A stretch of 64,000 nucleotides of DNA from Reticulascus tulasneorum (lineage: Eukaryota > Ascomycota > Sordariomycetes > Glomerellales > Reticulascaceae), in NCBI GenBank assembly GCA_001557505.1, contig LSAX01000009.1, forward strand, positions 2,232,001 to 2,296,000. Direction: 5' to 3'. The notes under the pieces are model-generated. The model was not told the origin of the DNA and did not search any database. It saw nothing but the letters and a program-made list of their open reading frames with translations. How positions within the stretch are numbered: the stretch's first letter is position 1; every line of letters starts with the position of its first letter. Position numbers and translations under genes: made by a program. This document shows positions 20,615-31,209 of the stretch, in pieces.

Positions 20615-22218
20615 CTACGCCTTCTTGATGAGGCTGTCAAAGAGCGCCTTCAAGCTCTGGGCACTCTTCTTGGGATGCCTCTTCTGGTCATGCTCGTAGT
20701 CCACAAACGTCACGCCGAATCGCGTCTCATAACCCTCGGCCCATTCGAAGTTGTCGAGCAAGCTCCATGCCATGTAGCCCCTGATGTTGACGCCGTCCTC
20801 CGCGGAGGCGGCGGCCATCGCCTTGACGTAGTCATCGAAGTACTTGACGCGGAAATCATCCTCTACAATCTTCTCGAGCGGCATGTCGTTCTCGCCCTTG
20901 AGCGAGGTGCCGTTCTCCGTGACGTAGAACTTGGGATGGCCGTAACGCTTGGACAGCCAGTTGAGCAGATCGCGGAAGCCTTGCGGGTTGGGACGGAGCC
21001 AGAAGGACTGGGTCTCGGGGCCGATGCACTCGCCGCTCTTGGAGTGGAAGAGAATCTCGAGATTGCCGAGGAAGTCGTCCTCCTCCGCCGGGCCGGTCTT
21101 GTGCTTGATGTAGTTGGCGGTGTAGTGGTTCATGCCGTAGAAGTCGTTGGAGCCCTTGACGAGCGCGACCTCCTCGGGGGTGAACTCGGGGAGGCGATCG
21201 CCCAGCTGCTTGCGCATGGAGTCTGGATATTTGCCGAAGTAGATGGGGTCGGCGAACCACGAGATGGCGAACTCGATCTTTCGGTCGCAAGCCTCGACAT
21301 CGGCCGGGTCTTCGGGGTCCCACGGGTAGGTGGCATCTCCGTTCAGGGTAATGCCGATCTCGCCGCCGTTGGTTGGCTTGAAATCCTCGCGGTAGGTCTT
21401 CACGGCCAAGGCGTGGGCGATGATGAAGTTGTGGCCGACGATCCAGGGTTCCCGCGAGCTGTCGCCGACGGGAGACTTCTCCCGGTTAGACGTGTGGCCG
21501 GGGGCGAAGAATCCGCTGTTGTAGCCGAGAATGGACGAGCACCACGGCTCGTTGAAGGTGATCCAGTGCTTGCACTTGGGAATGGCCTTGAACATGACGC
21601 GGGCATAGTTTTCGAAGTCCTTGGGGAATTCCTCCTTGTTCAGGAGACCGCCGTAGCGCTTGTCGAGCTCATCGGGCAGATCCCAATGGAACAAGGTGAT
21701 GAACGGGGTGATGCCGGCTGCGAGCAGGTCGTCAACGAACTTGATGTAGTGGTCGATGCCCTTCTGGTTGATGGGGTCATTGCGGCCGCCGAGGGGAATG
21801 ATTCTGGACCAAGAAATGGAGAACCGGTAGGCGTTGACGCCGAGTTCCTTCAGCAGAGCGATGTCTTCTCCTGTCCGGTTGTAGGAATCGCAGGCGACGG
21901 CCCCGGAGCTGCCATCGGCGATTTTGCCTGGGATTTTGCAGAAGGTGTCCCAGATGGAAGCGCCACGGCCGTCTTTCTCAGAGGCGCCCTCGATCTGGTA
22001 TCTAAAGTAATTTAGGCGCAAGTCAGCCCCTGGCCATTTACCACCCACTTAGACGAGAGTTGGCGGGGCACTCTGAAAGTGGCTTTATCCCCAATCGGGC
22101 CAGATCCAACCGGAAAAGACGAGGGAGGAGGCCGAGAACGAAGGGAAAGGAACCGGGGAGGATATGGTACATACGCTGCTGTGGCAAAACCCCAAAGAAA
22201 GTCGCTTGGCAAAGACAT
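20615..22218 (-). CDS. Glycoside hydrolase family 1 beta-glucosidase, intracellular type
   Basis: Two exons, 22218-22175 and 22001-20615 (173-nt intron), 476 residues. It hydrolyses cellobiose and other beta-glucosides by the retaining mechanism. The acid/base Glu is in WITFNEPWCSS and the nucleophile Glu in FYVTENGTS. Other GH1 marks are FLWGFATAAYQIEGA at the N-terminus, YRFSISWSRIIP, HWDLPDELDKRYGG and GYMAWSLLDNFEWAEGY. Length and sequence closely resemble Trichoderma Bgl2. There is no signal peptide, so the enzyme should be cytosolic, acting on imported cellobiose. The frame remains open upstream of the chosen ATG to another ATG at 22359, adding a 47-residue Ser/Thr/Lys-rich segment unlike the family; I treat it as leader. 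One CCGGAG, fitting the carbon-repressor core SYGGRG, is at 22577-22582; this is weak evidence. Confidence 0.95.
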
Positions 22219-22924
22219 TTTTGTTGATGTCGTCGTTGTCGACGGCACCGAGGCTTTGGTCGATGTAGTCGGCGACAGGCTCTGTTGCTTCTCGACAGCT
22301 TTTCGTCGGCAAAACAGAGTGTTCAGGTAGCCGACTATGCTCTTCACTGGGTCCGTCATGTAGGCTGAGTGAACCGTTCAGGTACGATACGTGTGCGGTA
22401 CTGGGTATATATATGTATTGGGGAGGTACTTGCAAGGGCAAGCAAGGCAGGCTAGGTAGGTGGAAGATGTGGGTATTGTAAAATAAATGCAGGGTATCAG
22501 CAGGTAATGGTGTAAGAGAGAGCGAGAGATCAGACGGGGGATCTGGTTGCAACCTAGCCAAACAAACAAAAGAACGCCGGAGGGAGCCATCGGGGAGGGG
22601 AGAGGAGAGAACAGCTTTCTTATAAGCTCGCGAGGAACGAACAGATTGGCAATTGGCAATGGGACGAATCCCTGGGCCTGGGATTGACAACGGCGGACGG
22701 GGATGGTTTCATGGCTCAATACTGGATCTGGGTATTACTCCAAAATTTCCCAATTCTCCCGCGTCGGACCGTGACGACCGAGAAGCTAAGGCTGGCCGCG
22801 TGAGATGAGATGCGCGAGTGTCCCAATGAGCCACGCCCTTCTGACCTTTGGCCCCATCGCCTCGGAACGTACATCTCCCACAGCAACAGCCTATGGGACC
22901 TGGGACATTATTGCCTGGGATGAG

Positions 22925-22966
22925 ATGGGATGGGGATGGGGATGGATGGATGGATGGGATGGATGG
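22925..22966. repeat. GGAT/GGGGAT microsatellite
   Basis: Imperfect tandem GGAT and GGGGAT units in non-coding DNA. Confidence 0.85.
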
Positions 22967-23228
22967 CTGCTGCGTGCTGCTTGCGGTGCCACCGCTCATT
23001 ACGAAGTACCTACCTACCTTACCTACTAACTACCTTCGTTACTGCTTGCCACACGAACTGTCGCCGCTCCACAAGAAACTCATGTACCATACATAGTATA
23101 GCCGCGCCACTGGCCGGCCGGTCAATCAAGCGAGGAAACTCGGAACCGAAGTACCACCGCGTACAAAAACAAAAAAACAAAAAAAACATAGTACCCAGAG
23201 TCCTTTAGCAGCTAGTGGTGCTGGCTGC

Positions 23229-23229
<1 letters not shown>

Positions 23230-23260
<31 letters not shown>

Positions 23261-23261
23261 G
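23230..23261. repeat. (TCTG)8 microsatellite
   Basis: Eight perfect TCTG units. Confidence 0.9.
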
Positions 23262-23914
23262 GAGCGAGAGTCGGTAAAGTACCTACGTAACTTAGACGAC
23301 GAAAAGACGGCGGGCGGCGGCGGTTGGACCAAAATTGCAGCAGCAACCGGTGTCGAGCAAAAAAAGCAACCAAAGCAACGTGTGCAGGCCGGCCGATTGA
23401 TCGCCATGGAATCCGAATCGAAGGACAGCATGAGGAGAAGGAAAAACCCCACGGCGGGGTAAACAAGGGGAAGTAGGGGGGGGGCGTGAGGAGAGAAAGC
23501 GAATTGAACCCTTGGAGCGAGTTCCTTTGCCTGCCTGTGACCTGATGCGCACTTCAAATCGTTCCCCATGTCTGGCGTCCTGTCTCCACATGGTGCAGAG
23601 TTTCCCCGTCGCCAAAAACCTGTCGACGGCCCGTGTCTCCGACAATTCTCGATTCGCTCGATACCAGATCATTGGCTGCATCAGCGGGAAGGCTCGCCAA
23701 AACCTCGGGCGATCCACCTGCTGTTAGCCCCGTGTGCCTGGTGCAACGTGTCGGTGAGCAATGCCGGAGACCCTGCACAGCACACTGCACCACGAGCCTC
23801 TACATACGGATTATCGTTTGTTTTATTACGGGATTAATTATTAGTGTAGGCTGGGATGCTCGGCTGCTGCAGTCAATCCGCCCGAAGCTGGAAGATGCTG
23901 AGGTACTGATTACT

Positions 23915-23946
<32 letters not shown>
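23915..23946. repeat. (AGC)10 microsatellite
   Basis: Ten perfect AGC units plus AG. Read in frame it gives poly-Ser or poly-Cys in chance open frames; there is no sign that it is coding. Confidence 0.9.
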
Positions 23947-23950
<4 letters not shown>

Positions 23951-24845
23951 GGTGGCGGCCTACCTCAGTTAGCTTGCTTTGCCAATGTTTGCGGCGGGTC
24001 ATTCTGTCAAAACACCACGTCAAGCTGGGGGAGAGAGGCAGCAAGCAAGGAGCAGCGTCAATAGGACCGTCACTTATAGACGGCCCAGCTGGCATTGCAT
24101 GAATTCTTCGCTGGTGAGACCATAGGATGCGTGCTGTTCCCGCCGAGTGTGCATCTCAGCTGGCTGCCCGCCCGTCCATCTCATCCGCCTCCGGCAACAA
24201 TTCTGATCTGCATCGGCGGCTTAGGGACATCGTCTTGATATGCGAGACCAGAAAATCAATTTTTTGTTTGCATGCATGTGGCAGCTCTATATACGTAACA
24301 ATTGCCTTTTGTAGTACTACCCTTCATGTAAGAAAGGTGTCTGTTGTTCGCCGTGGCCCGTCAAAGCCGATGCTGGCCAGTCGAGCGACCGGCAGCTCTC
24401 AGTTAATAATCTTGTAGGTTCACGATCCATTTTGCGCAACCCTTTCTCGGAACTCCACATCGTATGCCTCCTCCCTCCCCCCATGCGTGTCATGAGAGGG
24501 AAAACACCTGTCAAATGTCAGATCCCACCACCCTCCCAGTGCTTCCCAACTCCTCGTACATATCGTATCCCGCCCAAGTCATTGTCCTGTGTTGGTTATT
24601 TTTCAACCATTATGCCCGTGTAGCCGATCACTTCGCTCGCCGAAACTAAAGTCTCCTGTGGCGATATGGATGCCTCTCAAGAAGGCAAAGAGCCATCTTA
24701 TAGTTTCCCAGCTGCAGCTTTAGATAGAGCTTCTAGCTCTGGCTCCAGCTCCACCACGTCCTGGGTGTTCGGAGACGGGACGTAGGTGAGCCGGCCAAAC
24801 GTTAGACCTGGTCACGCTACTACCTGATATATGCACGACATGGTC

Positions 24846-25654
24846 TCAGTGCATCTCCTGAGCAGCCGCATCCACATCGTCACGGTCCTCTAGCTTGCGT
24901 TTTCCGGGATTGGTCATGTCCACATCTGCGTCCCGACTCCCGTCATCGTTGTCTCCCTCCGTCCATTCGGCAATCTCCCATTCCACCCTGATTTGCCCGT
25001 CTTTGCTTTGGCTAACGCCTTGACTAAGACGCATGTTGCCCAAGCGGGATCCTTCAACCATGCTGTCAAACCAGGGCACGCCCCGGGACTGTCTCCCCAC
25101 GGCAATCGTTGTTGCCGGAGTCGCGGACAGTGCATCCGGCTCTTCGGACTCTGGGACGAGGCCCAAGTCTTCCAGGTCGCGTAGATCTTCCCCCCGAAGA
25201 CTGGCAAGAGTCAACTGGATATAGTCCGCCTCGCTGCGGGGGTGTTCGGACCAGTATGAGAGTGGAGTGCCGCAAAACCCACAAAAGTGCCGCTTGGAGT
25301 GTTGCTGATATGGATGCTCGTACGTTCGGTGTATCGTCGCGTGAGTCTCGTCCGGAAAGAAGGCGTACGTCGTGCTCCGATACCACGACAGAGGGACCCG
25401 GATGAAGGCGGCAAGTGGGGTGGCGAGAGGGACACCTATTAAGCCAGACAAATGGATTAGCTCGAGGTCCTCAGAGAGTACTTGGATGGGGAAGGAAGAT
25501 CGGTCACGAAGAGGGAGAGAGGCAGTCACGTACGGTGGGTTGTTTCGGTATCAAAGAGCACCTGAGCTACCTCGGTGGCATCTTTGGGGACCTCTATGAT
25601 GTAACGATTGCGACCGCATTGACAGCCGCCATGCAGAGGTCGTTGGACGCTCAT
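24846..25654 (-). CDS. GFA/CENP-V-fold zinc protein
   Basis: Two exons, 25654-25534 and 25435-24846 (98-nt intron, GTACGT...TAG), 236 residues. The N-terminal part has the first zinc cluster GGCQCGRNRY near residues 9-18. After the intron comes the second cluster HFCGFCGTPLSYW. This spaced C-x-C ... C-x-x-C pattern defines the GFA (glutathione-dependent formaldehyde-activating enzyme-like) / CENP-V fold. A fungal-specific C-terminal region follows: acidic, with EWEIAEWTEGD and then a basic GKRKLEDRD that could serve nuclear import. Despite the family name, most fungal members have no demonstrated formaldehyde chemistry, so no reaction is assigned. Confidence 0.85.
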
Positions 25655-26769
25655 TTTCCACTGTCGCGTTTCTATGAGACTGATGGTGGAAGGAATCTGT
25701 AGAATATGAATTGGAGTCTAGAAAGGAACATGGAAGATGTGAGCTGGATATTGACTTGGGTCACGGAGTGGGCTTTTAATTCCTTGCTGCGCTGCCTGAA
25801 AGAAAGTTCTAGTCTAGGCTGGCGATGATCACGGTTTCCGGATTTCCCACGGGGGAGGTGCTGTGGCCCGTGCTTCGGCGCCCCCAGTCAGTGGACAAAT
25901 GGCCCGTTTTCAAACAGGCAGTATAGCAAAGTTAGGTGGTCTATGCCTCCACTGGCCTGTTCCATAGTGGCGTGAGGTGCCTGGAGCTTACTCATTCCCT
26001 GATCTGGAGCTGGCCCGGGGCTCTTCTCCTACCTCTCACTTCCAAGATATAATGACTACTTACTACGCAGTAGGTTACTGATGTCGGAGTGAGCCGTATT
26101 GCCTACTACCTTGTTTCAGTCTAGCTGACTTGCTAACCAATTAGCAACGGCTGATGTCTGTCTGTGGTTGGTGTGTCCTAGTCTGAAAAGAAACATGGCA
26201 TATAACGTCCAGTCCCAGAAATGCAAGTCCATTCTCCAGCCGAGATCTAGTCAACAACGTGGGCAGGCGATCATATAAAGTAATGCCCCTTCTGTATTCC
26301 AATATTCAAGTAGCTATTCATAAGAATATTGCGGTGAGGATGCAGTAGATTACTAGAATGCTTGCTAGCTTCTTATATTATCTTTCACGTACTCTGTGAA
26401 GGAAAGTTGCTTACAGCTGCCATCAGCTAAACGACACTGGTTTTCACGGCCCACTTGGTAGGATATAAGTGAAGGTCATTTAGACAACGCAACACATCTA
26501 AAACCTGCCTTGCTACTGAATAAAGCAGTACCTGTGCCCCGGGCTCAAGCCCGAAAACAATGGATGCTTAACATTTGTTGCAAAGTTGAGGCTACTTAAG
26601 CATATTGTAATCCTCTGTCTCGAGAGCGGACGTTTGCATGACATCACACCACATATACACATACTCACGCCCCAGCATGCTTCACCAATTCATCTACAGG
26701 CACACAGAATAAACGCCGTACTATGATGCGCGTGTGCCTGTCGAGATTATCCCGCCTTCTTGGCTAGTC
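25655..26769. other. Intergenic region, GFA-gene promoter / reductase 3' side
   Basis: About 1.1 kb with no open frame of note. It is more AT-rich than its surroundings on the right. It presumably includes the promoter of the GFA-fold gene. Nothing else is recognised. Confidence 0.5.
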
Positions 26770-27663
26770 TTATTCTTCGGTAGATGCTTGGGGAACTGCA
26801 TCTAGATTCTTCATGTCATCCTCCCCTAATTCGAAGTCGAACACGTCAGCATTCTCCTGCATCCTTTCCTTGTGCACGCTCTTGGGCAGCGGCACCCAGT
26901 CTTTCTGAAGACAGTATCGGACAAGCACCTGGGCGGGGGTTTTGCCAATCTTGGCTGCTGTCTTGACCAACGTTGGGTCGTTCCACATCTCCCCAGTAGC
27001 TAGAGGGCTGTACGCCTGCAGAATGATTCCATGTTTCTTGCAATACTCGTCCACTTCTCTTTTTTGGTTCCAGGGGTTAAGCTGCAGAGGCGGTTAACAA
27101 TGGCCGGGCACAACAGTATCGCGTTGAGACAAGGTGACTTGTCAACTGACCTCGATTTGGTTCACGTGTGGTGGCCAGACTTTTGCATGTTCTTTCATCT
27201 CCTCAAGCTGCTCGACTCCAAAGTTACTGACCCCGATGCTCTTCGCTTTCCCCTCCTCCAAGAGTCTCTCGAGTGCACGCCACATTTCGTTACTATTACT
27301 CAACCATCGGTGAAGCAGAAACAGGTCAACGTAGCCGTCCTCGCCGGCTATCTTATGTACACTAGCTAGCACACTGTCATACGTGCGCTCCAAAGACCCG
27401 GGGTAGATGCCGATTTTGGTGGTAATGAATACCTCCTCCCTTTTGAGTCCCGACTTCTGCAGGGCCTTCCCAACTTCCGCCTCATTGCGATAGAGTTGTG
27501 CAGAGTCAATGTGTCTGTACCCAACTTCTAGCGCAGTTACGCAAGCATCAGTGGCAATAGCTGGCGGGATTTGCCAGACGCCAAAACCAATACATGGCAT
27601 TGAGGCAGATGTGCCAGGAATTGGAATTGTATCCTTCAACGATGAAGCTGATTTCAACGACAT
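26770..27663 (-). CDS. Aldo-keto reductase
   Basis: Two exons, 27663-27151 and 27081-26770 (69-nt intron, GTCAGT...CAG), 274 residues. An NADPH-dependent reductase of the (beta/alpha)8 AKR fold. Landmarks are CIGFGVWQIP at the N-terminus, GYRHIDSAQLYRNEAEVG with the catalytic Asp and Tyr, FITTKI with the catalytic Lys, LFLLHRWL with the catalytic His, SIGVSNFG, and the cofactor-binding LPKSVHKERMQEN. The length is slightly short for the family (about 280-320) and the C-terminal substrate loop is brief (ASTEE end), as in AKR5-type enzymes. There is no signal or organelle sequence, so it should be cytosolic. The substrate is unknown. It is flanked by gene-poor DNA, with no cluster partner nearby. 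Confidence 0.92.
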
Positions 27664-28636
27664 TTTAACGACAAGTTTTACTGTTTCGGTATTCTGGAGA
27701 CGTGGATGTGGATAGGTGACGAAGCGGTGTTAAGCCTGAGGTTGAACGTTAAATTGGGGGAACTCGACATTTATATAACAAGAGACCAAAATCGTGTCGT
27801 AATGGGGAACCACCAGTTGACGTGCGTCTTCTTAGAGAGTGTGAATGGGATATGCGGTTGCTGCCTAAATTAACTACCCGTGTACCGAGTTGGCCATCTT
27901 CCACGAGTTCTAATTAAAGCGACGATAACTTATCAAGCTTTGAAATAGGTAGGTAGTACTCTCCATGATCAACCATTGATGTTCTTTGTTTTAATCTCAA
28001 CGCTATGGTAAATTTGAACTGTGCTCTGCAGGCAATGCTGCTCACAAAAGTGCAACAGTCGTACTAACAAGTGTGTGCGTAATATTTCTACAGCCGCACA
28101 CGCGAGCAAGTAATGGTTGCATAGTGAGGGTTAGAACTGCAAGGGCAAATGGACTGACAGCTCAGGAAGGGAAAGTGCTGAAAGTGCTGATACGAAGGAA
28201 TATCCTAGTGCTACGCTATATCGCAGCCGCGACGATCATCCATCGGTACATCGTGGATGGCCGTTGAGCGGTAGTACAAGAAGGTTGGACGGGGGAAGGG
28301 GATGATGGGGACAGACATGATCATTATCACACGGACTCAGTCCAGGAAGTCGGTACAAAATATATTCCCTTTAAGTGCGCGAACTGTCCATTGCCAACAC
28401 GGATACTTAAGTATCGTATTTACGAGTGCTTCAACCCAAGTGGTGCATGTCTCCTTGAATGATCCAGAGAGAATCAGAGCCTCTGCTTCAATCACGCAAT
28501 GGTAAAAAGGGCGGCATCACGGATTAGCAAAGTTCAATTTGTGTTTTGTATGTTGTGCCTTTAATTTTCAACCAGCTATGCATGTTAGAAGACTGTGTGT
28601 ATTCTATAAACACCACGCCCAAGCAATTTGATTCAC
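27664..28636. other. Intergenic region, reductase promoter / nop4 3' side
   Basis: About 970 bases, AT-richer than the genes. A TATATAACA element about 110 bases upstream of the reductase start (near 27772) could be a core promoter. No gene is supported. Confidence 0.5.
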
Positions 28637-30865
28637 TTAGGCTTTACCTCGAGAGACCGATTTCTTCTTCCGCACCATGCGTTTTCTTGCAATCAACGTT
28701 TGCTTCAAGTCGTGCCCCTCACCATCAGGCTTTCGAGACTTCGGCAGGCTGCTCTCGGCAGCGCTGTCCTTCTTGAGCGGGCGAGTTCCGCGACTATTCT
28801 TCGAGAACTTTGACGCGGACGATTTGGACTGAGGCTGAGGGTTTGACTTTTCTTCAGCCGCTTGCTTCTGATTGCGAGACTGTTGACTTGTCGTAGCCTT
28901 TCGCCTTGCGATGACTTGAGCATTCTCAATCGAAAACTCGACAATCAGTCGCTGCTTTTTCCCCTCCTCATTCTCCAATTGATGCCCGTTCAGCCATCTG
29001 AGTCCCATCAGGGCCCAGCGATGTGACGAATACTCAATGAAGCCATACCCTCGACTCTTGCCAGACCCGGTTGCTTCAGGCACTTTGGAGCCTTCTCTGC
29101 TTTCAAACACAACCTTAGCCTGGCTAACAATACCCTTTTTCTTGAGTTTCCTTTGGTGCTCCGCTTCCTTTGCCTCCTTTCCGCTCCGAGCTGTCTCTTC
29201 TTTCGACAACGGCTGACGCTTACCCTCCTTGACGTCTTTGGCAAACTCCACACAGGCTTCGCGGGCTAGTTCCTTTAACTGCTTAGAAGTGATATTTCGA
29301 GGAATGTTGCGGATGGCGAGACGGGTAAGACTGAGATGTAAGCTGGGATTCTTTTGCACCAGCTTCTTCCGTTGAGAAGCGCTCTGGTCTCGCATCTGGA
29401 TTTCTGACTGCGCCAGCTTCCTGTAGAGTGGGGACCTTTGGTCTATCTGGCCCTCGGAAAGAAGGAAAAGCCTGCGTTTGTCCGTCTCCCGCCTTTTGAC
29501 ACTGCCATCTGTCGTCAACCGAGTAGCTTCGTCTTTGCTCACTGCCTGCGCCACCTGGAGGACTCGTCCCTCGAGGGTATATCTCCCACCCTGGTCCGCG
29601 CTTTCGTCCTGCAGCACCGAATGTTTTGTCGCAAGCAGACTAGCTTGAGCACGAGGAGCCTCTTTGACGCATGCTTTGAAATCCGAGTCCTTCACGAAGC
29701 AGACGAATCCAGTGCCTGCAGGTCGGTCGTTCGCACGATCCATGACTACCCGTGCGTACCTGACGGGGCCAAACTGGGCAAAGTGGGCTTTCAATATGTC
29801 ATCTGTGGCTGTGAATGGGAGATTGCGAACGAAGACTGTCGAGGAGTTATCGGTGGACTTGGCTGACTTTCCGGCCCCTACTGTTGAGGCATCAATGCTG
29901 TTGGCATCCTCAAACTCATCTTCCGAGTCATCGTTCTTGTCACTCCCATCTTCTGCACTGTCATCTTCGAGGTTCTGCATGTGATTCTTCATGAAATTTT
30001 CCAAGTCGGCACCCAAGTCGTCAATGTCGCCGGCATCTTCGTCGGCATCTACCCCTTCATCGATCTTGTGCTCAGATGCTTCTTCTTCTTCTTCTTCTTC
30101 TTCGCTGGCAACCTCTACCTCGACGTTCGATTCAACGGTCTTGGAGGCACTTTCAGCATCTTGTTGTTTGTCCCATATATTTTTCTCGACAGCCCAATCA
30201 ACAGCAAGAGTTCTGCCGTCAATAAGCTGCCCATTGAGGGCTTCCATTGCCTTCTCAGCATTCTGCCTACCGCGAATCGTGACAAAGCCGAAGCCTTTGA
30301 GCTTCCCATGGGTGTTTGGCAGGTCCGCGAATTTGACCTTTCCAAAACTCTGAAACAACGCAGATAATTGACTAGAGCTCTTGATACTCCACGGTAGATT
30401 CCTGATGATCAGTTTTGGGGCTCTACGAGCTTCCTCAAGAGCCTTGACCCTCTTTTGCCTCTCGCTGGCAGCCTGAACAGCCTCGTCGCCGGCTTCACGA
30501 TGCCTAGACTCCGCTATTTCCACTCGAATGCGACGTCCATCCCAAAGCTCCTTGTCAAGCTTGTTCTTCGCCTCCACTGCATCTTCAGCGTCGGTCAATG
30601 TGACAAATCCAAATCCTCGGGAAGCCTTGGAGATAGGGTCCAAGACGACAGTGGCATGCTTCACAGGGAAGTGCTGGGAGAAGAGTTCAGCCAGGCTATC
30701 GTTCGTGGCAGTCGGTGGAAGAGAGCGGACGAAGAGTGATCGACTGGCTCCGACTCGAGCTTTCTTGGAAGCAGGTTGAGATGTTTCGGACCGGTCGTTT
30801 GTTGTGGAATTACCATCTTGAGCATCCTGTCTCGAACGCTTTAGTCCCCTCTTGGAAGAAGCCAT
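28637..30865 (-). CDS. nop4: Nop4-type nucleolar four-RRM protein (RBM28 homologue)
   Basis: Intronless, 742 residues. Nop4 binds early pre-60S rRNA in the nucleolus and is needed for large-subunit maturation. Four RRM domains are visible. RRM1 is at about 42-118 (RSLFVRSLP, RGFGFVTL) and RRM2 at about 151-227 (KLIIRNLPW, KGFGFVTI). An acidic linker follows (SEEEEEEEEASE near 254-265, then more Asp/Glu). RRM3 is at about 342-420 (TVFVRNLPF, GTGFVCF). RRM4, at about 520-660, is split by a charged insert (LAIRNIPRN ... RGYGFIEYSSHRWALMGLRW). The C-terminus is Lys/Arg-rich. This order, with the acidic stretch between RRM2 and RRM3, is that of the Nop4/RBM28 family. Its start faces the condensin gene across 344 bases. 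Confidence 0.93.
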   Translation of the reverse strand: MASSKRGLKRSRQDAQDGNSTTNDRSETSQPASKKARVGASRSLFVRSLPPTATNDSLAELFSQHFPVKHATVVLDPISKASRGFGFVTLTDAEDAVEAKNKLDKELWDGRRIRVEIAESRHREAGDEAVQAASERQKRVKALEEARRAPKLIIRNLPWSIKSSSQLSALFQSFGKVKFADLPNTHGKLKGFGFVTIRGRQNAEKAMEALNGQLIDGRTLAVDWAVEKNIWDKQQDAESASKTVESNVEVEVASEEEEEEEEASEHKIDEGVDADEDAGDIDDLGADLENFMKNHMQNLEDDSAEDGSDKNDDSEDEFEDANSIDASTVGAGKSAKSTDNSSTVFVRNLPFTATDDILKAHFAQFGPVRYARVVMDRANDRPAGTGFVCFVKDSDFKACVKEAPRAQASLLATKHSVLQDESADQGGRYTLEGRVLQVAQAVSKDEATRLTTDGSVKRRETDKRRLFLLSEGQIDQRSPLYRKLAQSEIQMRDQSASQRKKLVQKNPSLHLSLTRLAIRNIPRNITSKQLKELAREACVEFAKDVKEGKRQPLSKEETARSGKEAKEAEHQRKLKKKGIVSQAKVVFESREGSKVPEATGSGKSRGYGFIEYSSHRWALMGLRWLNGHQLENEEGKKQRLIVEFSIENAQVIARRKATTSQQSRNQKQAAEEKSNPQPQSKSSASKFSKNSRGTRPLKKDSAAESSLPKSRKPDGEGHDLKQTLIARKRMVRKKKSVSRGKA

Positions 30866-31209
30866 TGCAAATTTCCAATTTATGACTACTTTGCAGAGGC
30901 AGAGACAAATTTTCGACTTGGTGCTCTCACAAATCGACTTTTTGCGGTAAGGAAAATTTACATTCTTATCTTATCAGAAGCGACGACGGAAAAGGTGGAG
31001 ACAACCCCGCGCTATACCATTTATGGAAGTATATTGACTTGAACCACAACAAAACGCGCCCAAGTAATCACTCTGCTTTCCCCGGCCATCAGGAACACGG
31101 CTTCCCGTAACTACTCAAAATACAGCAAACAAACACCACCCCACCAACATCACCACTGAACGATACATCTCTACGTGAAGTTTCTTTCTATCGCTACAAC
31201 TCTACGAAT
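30866..31209. promoter_or_regulatory. Short bidirectional promoter, nop4 / condensin gene
   Basis: Only 344 bases separate the two start codons, so the two divergent genes almost certainly share regulatory DNA. CA-rich stretches (CACCACCCCACC, CATCACCACTG) precede the right-hand start. No canonical TATA box is evident. Confidence 0.55.

Larger units (their letters stand above)
22219..24845. other. Long intergenic region with microsatellites
   Basis: About 2.6 kb between the beta-glucosidase promoter side and the 3' end of the GFA-fold gene. It holds GGAT-type repeats (about 22925-22966), (TCTG)8, (AGC)10, a TACCTACCTACCTTACCTAC cluster near 23008, and no supported gene. A 39-codon ATG frame at 24666-24785 is Ser-rich and unlike known proteins. 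Confidence 0.5.

Noticed and set aside
20348..22015. A 555-codon open frame on the plus strand
   Set aside because: It is the antisense of the GC-rich beta-glucosidase exon. The minus strand carries a complete GH1 enzyme, and the plus-strand product is Val/Leu/Asp-biased without any domain.
23915..23946. AGC repeat as coding poly-Ser or poly-Cys tract
   Set aside because: The surrounding frames start at arbitrary points and show no other protein-like sequence; it is a plain microsatellite.
24666..24785. A 39-codon ATG frame, Ser-rich
   Set aside because: It is too short and low in complexity, with no family likeness and no supported following exon.
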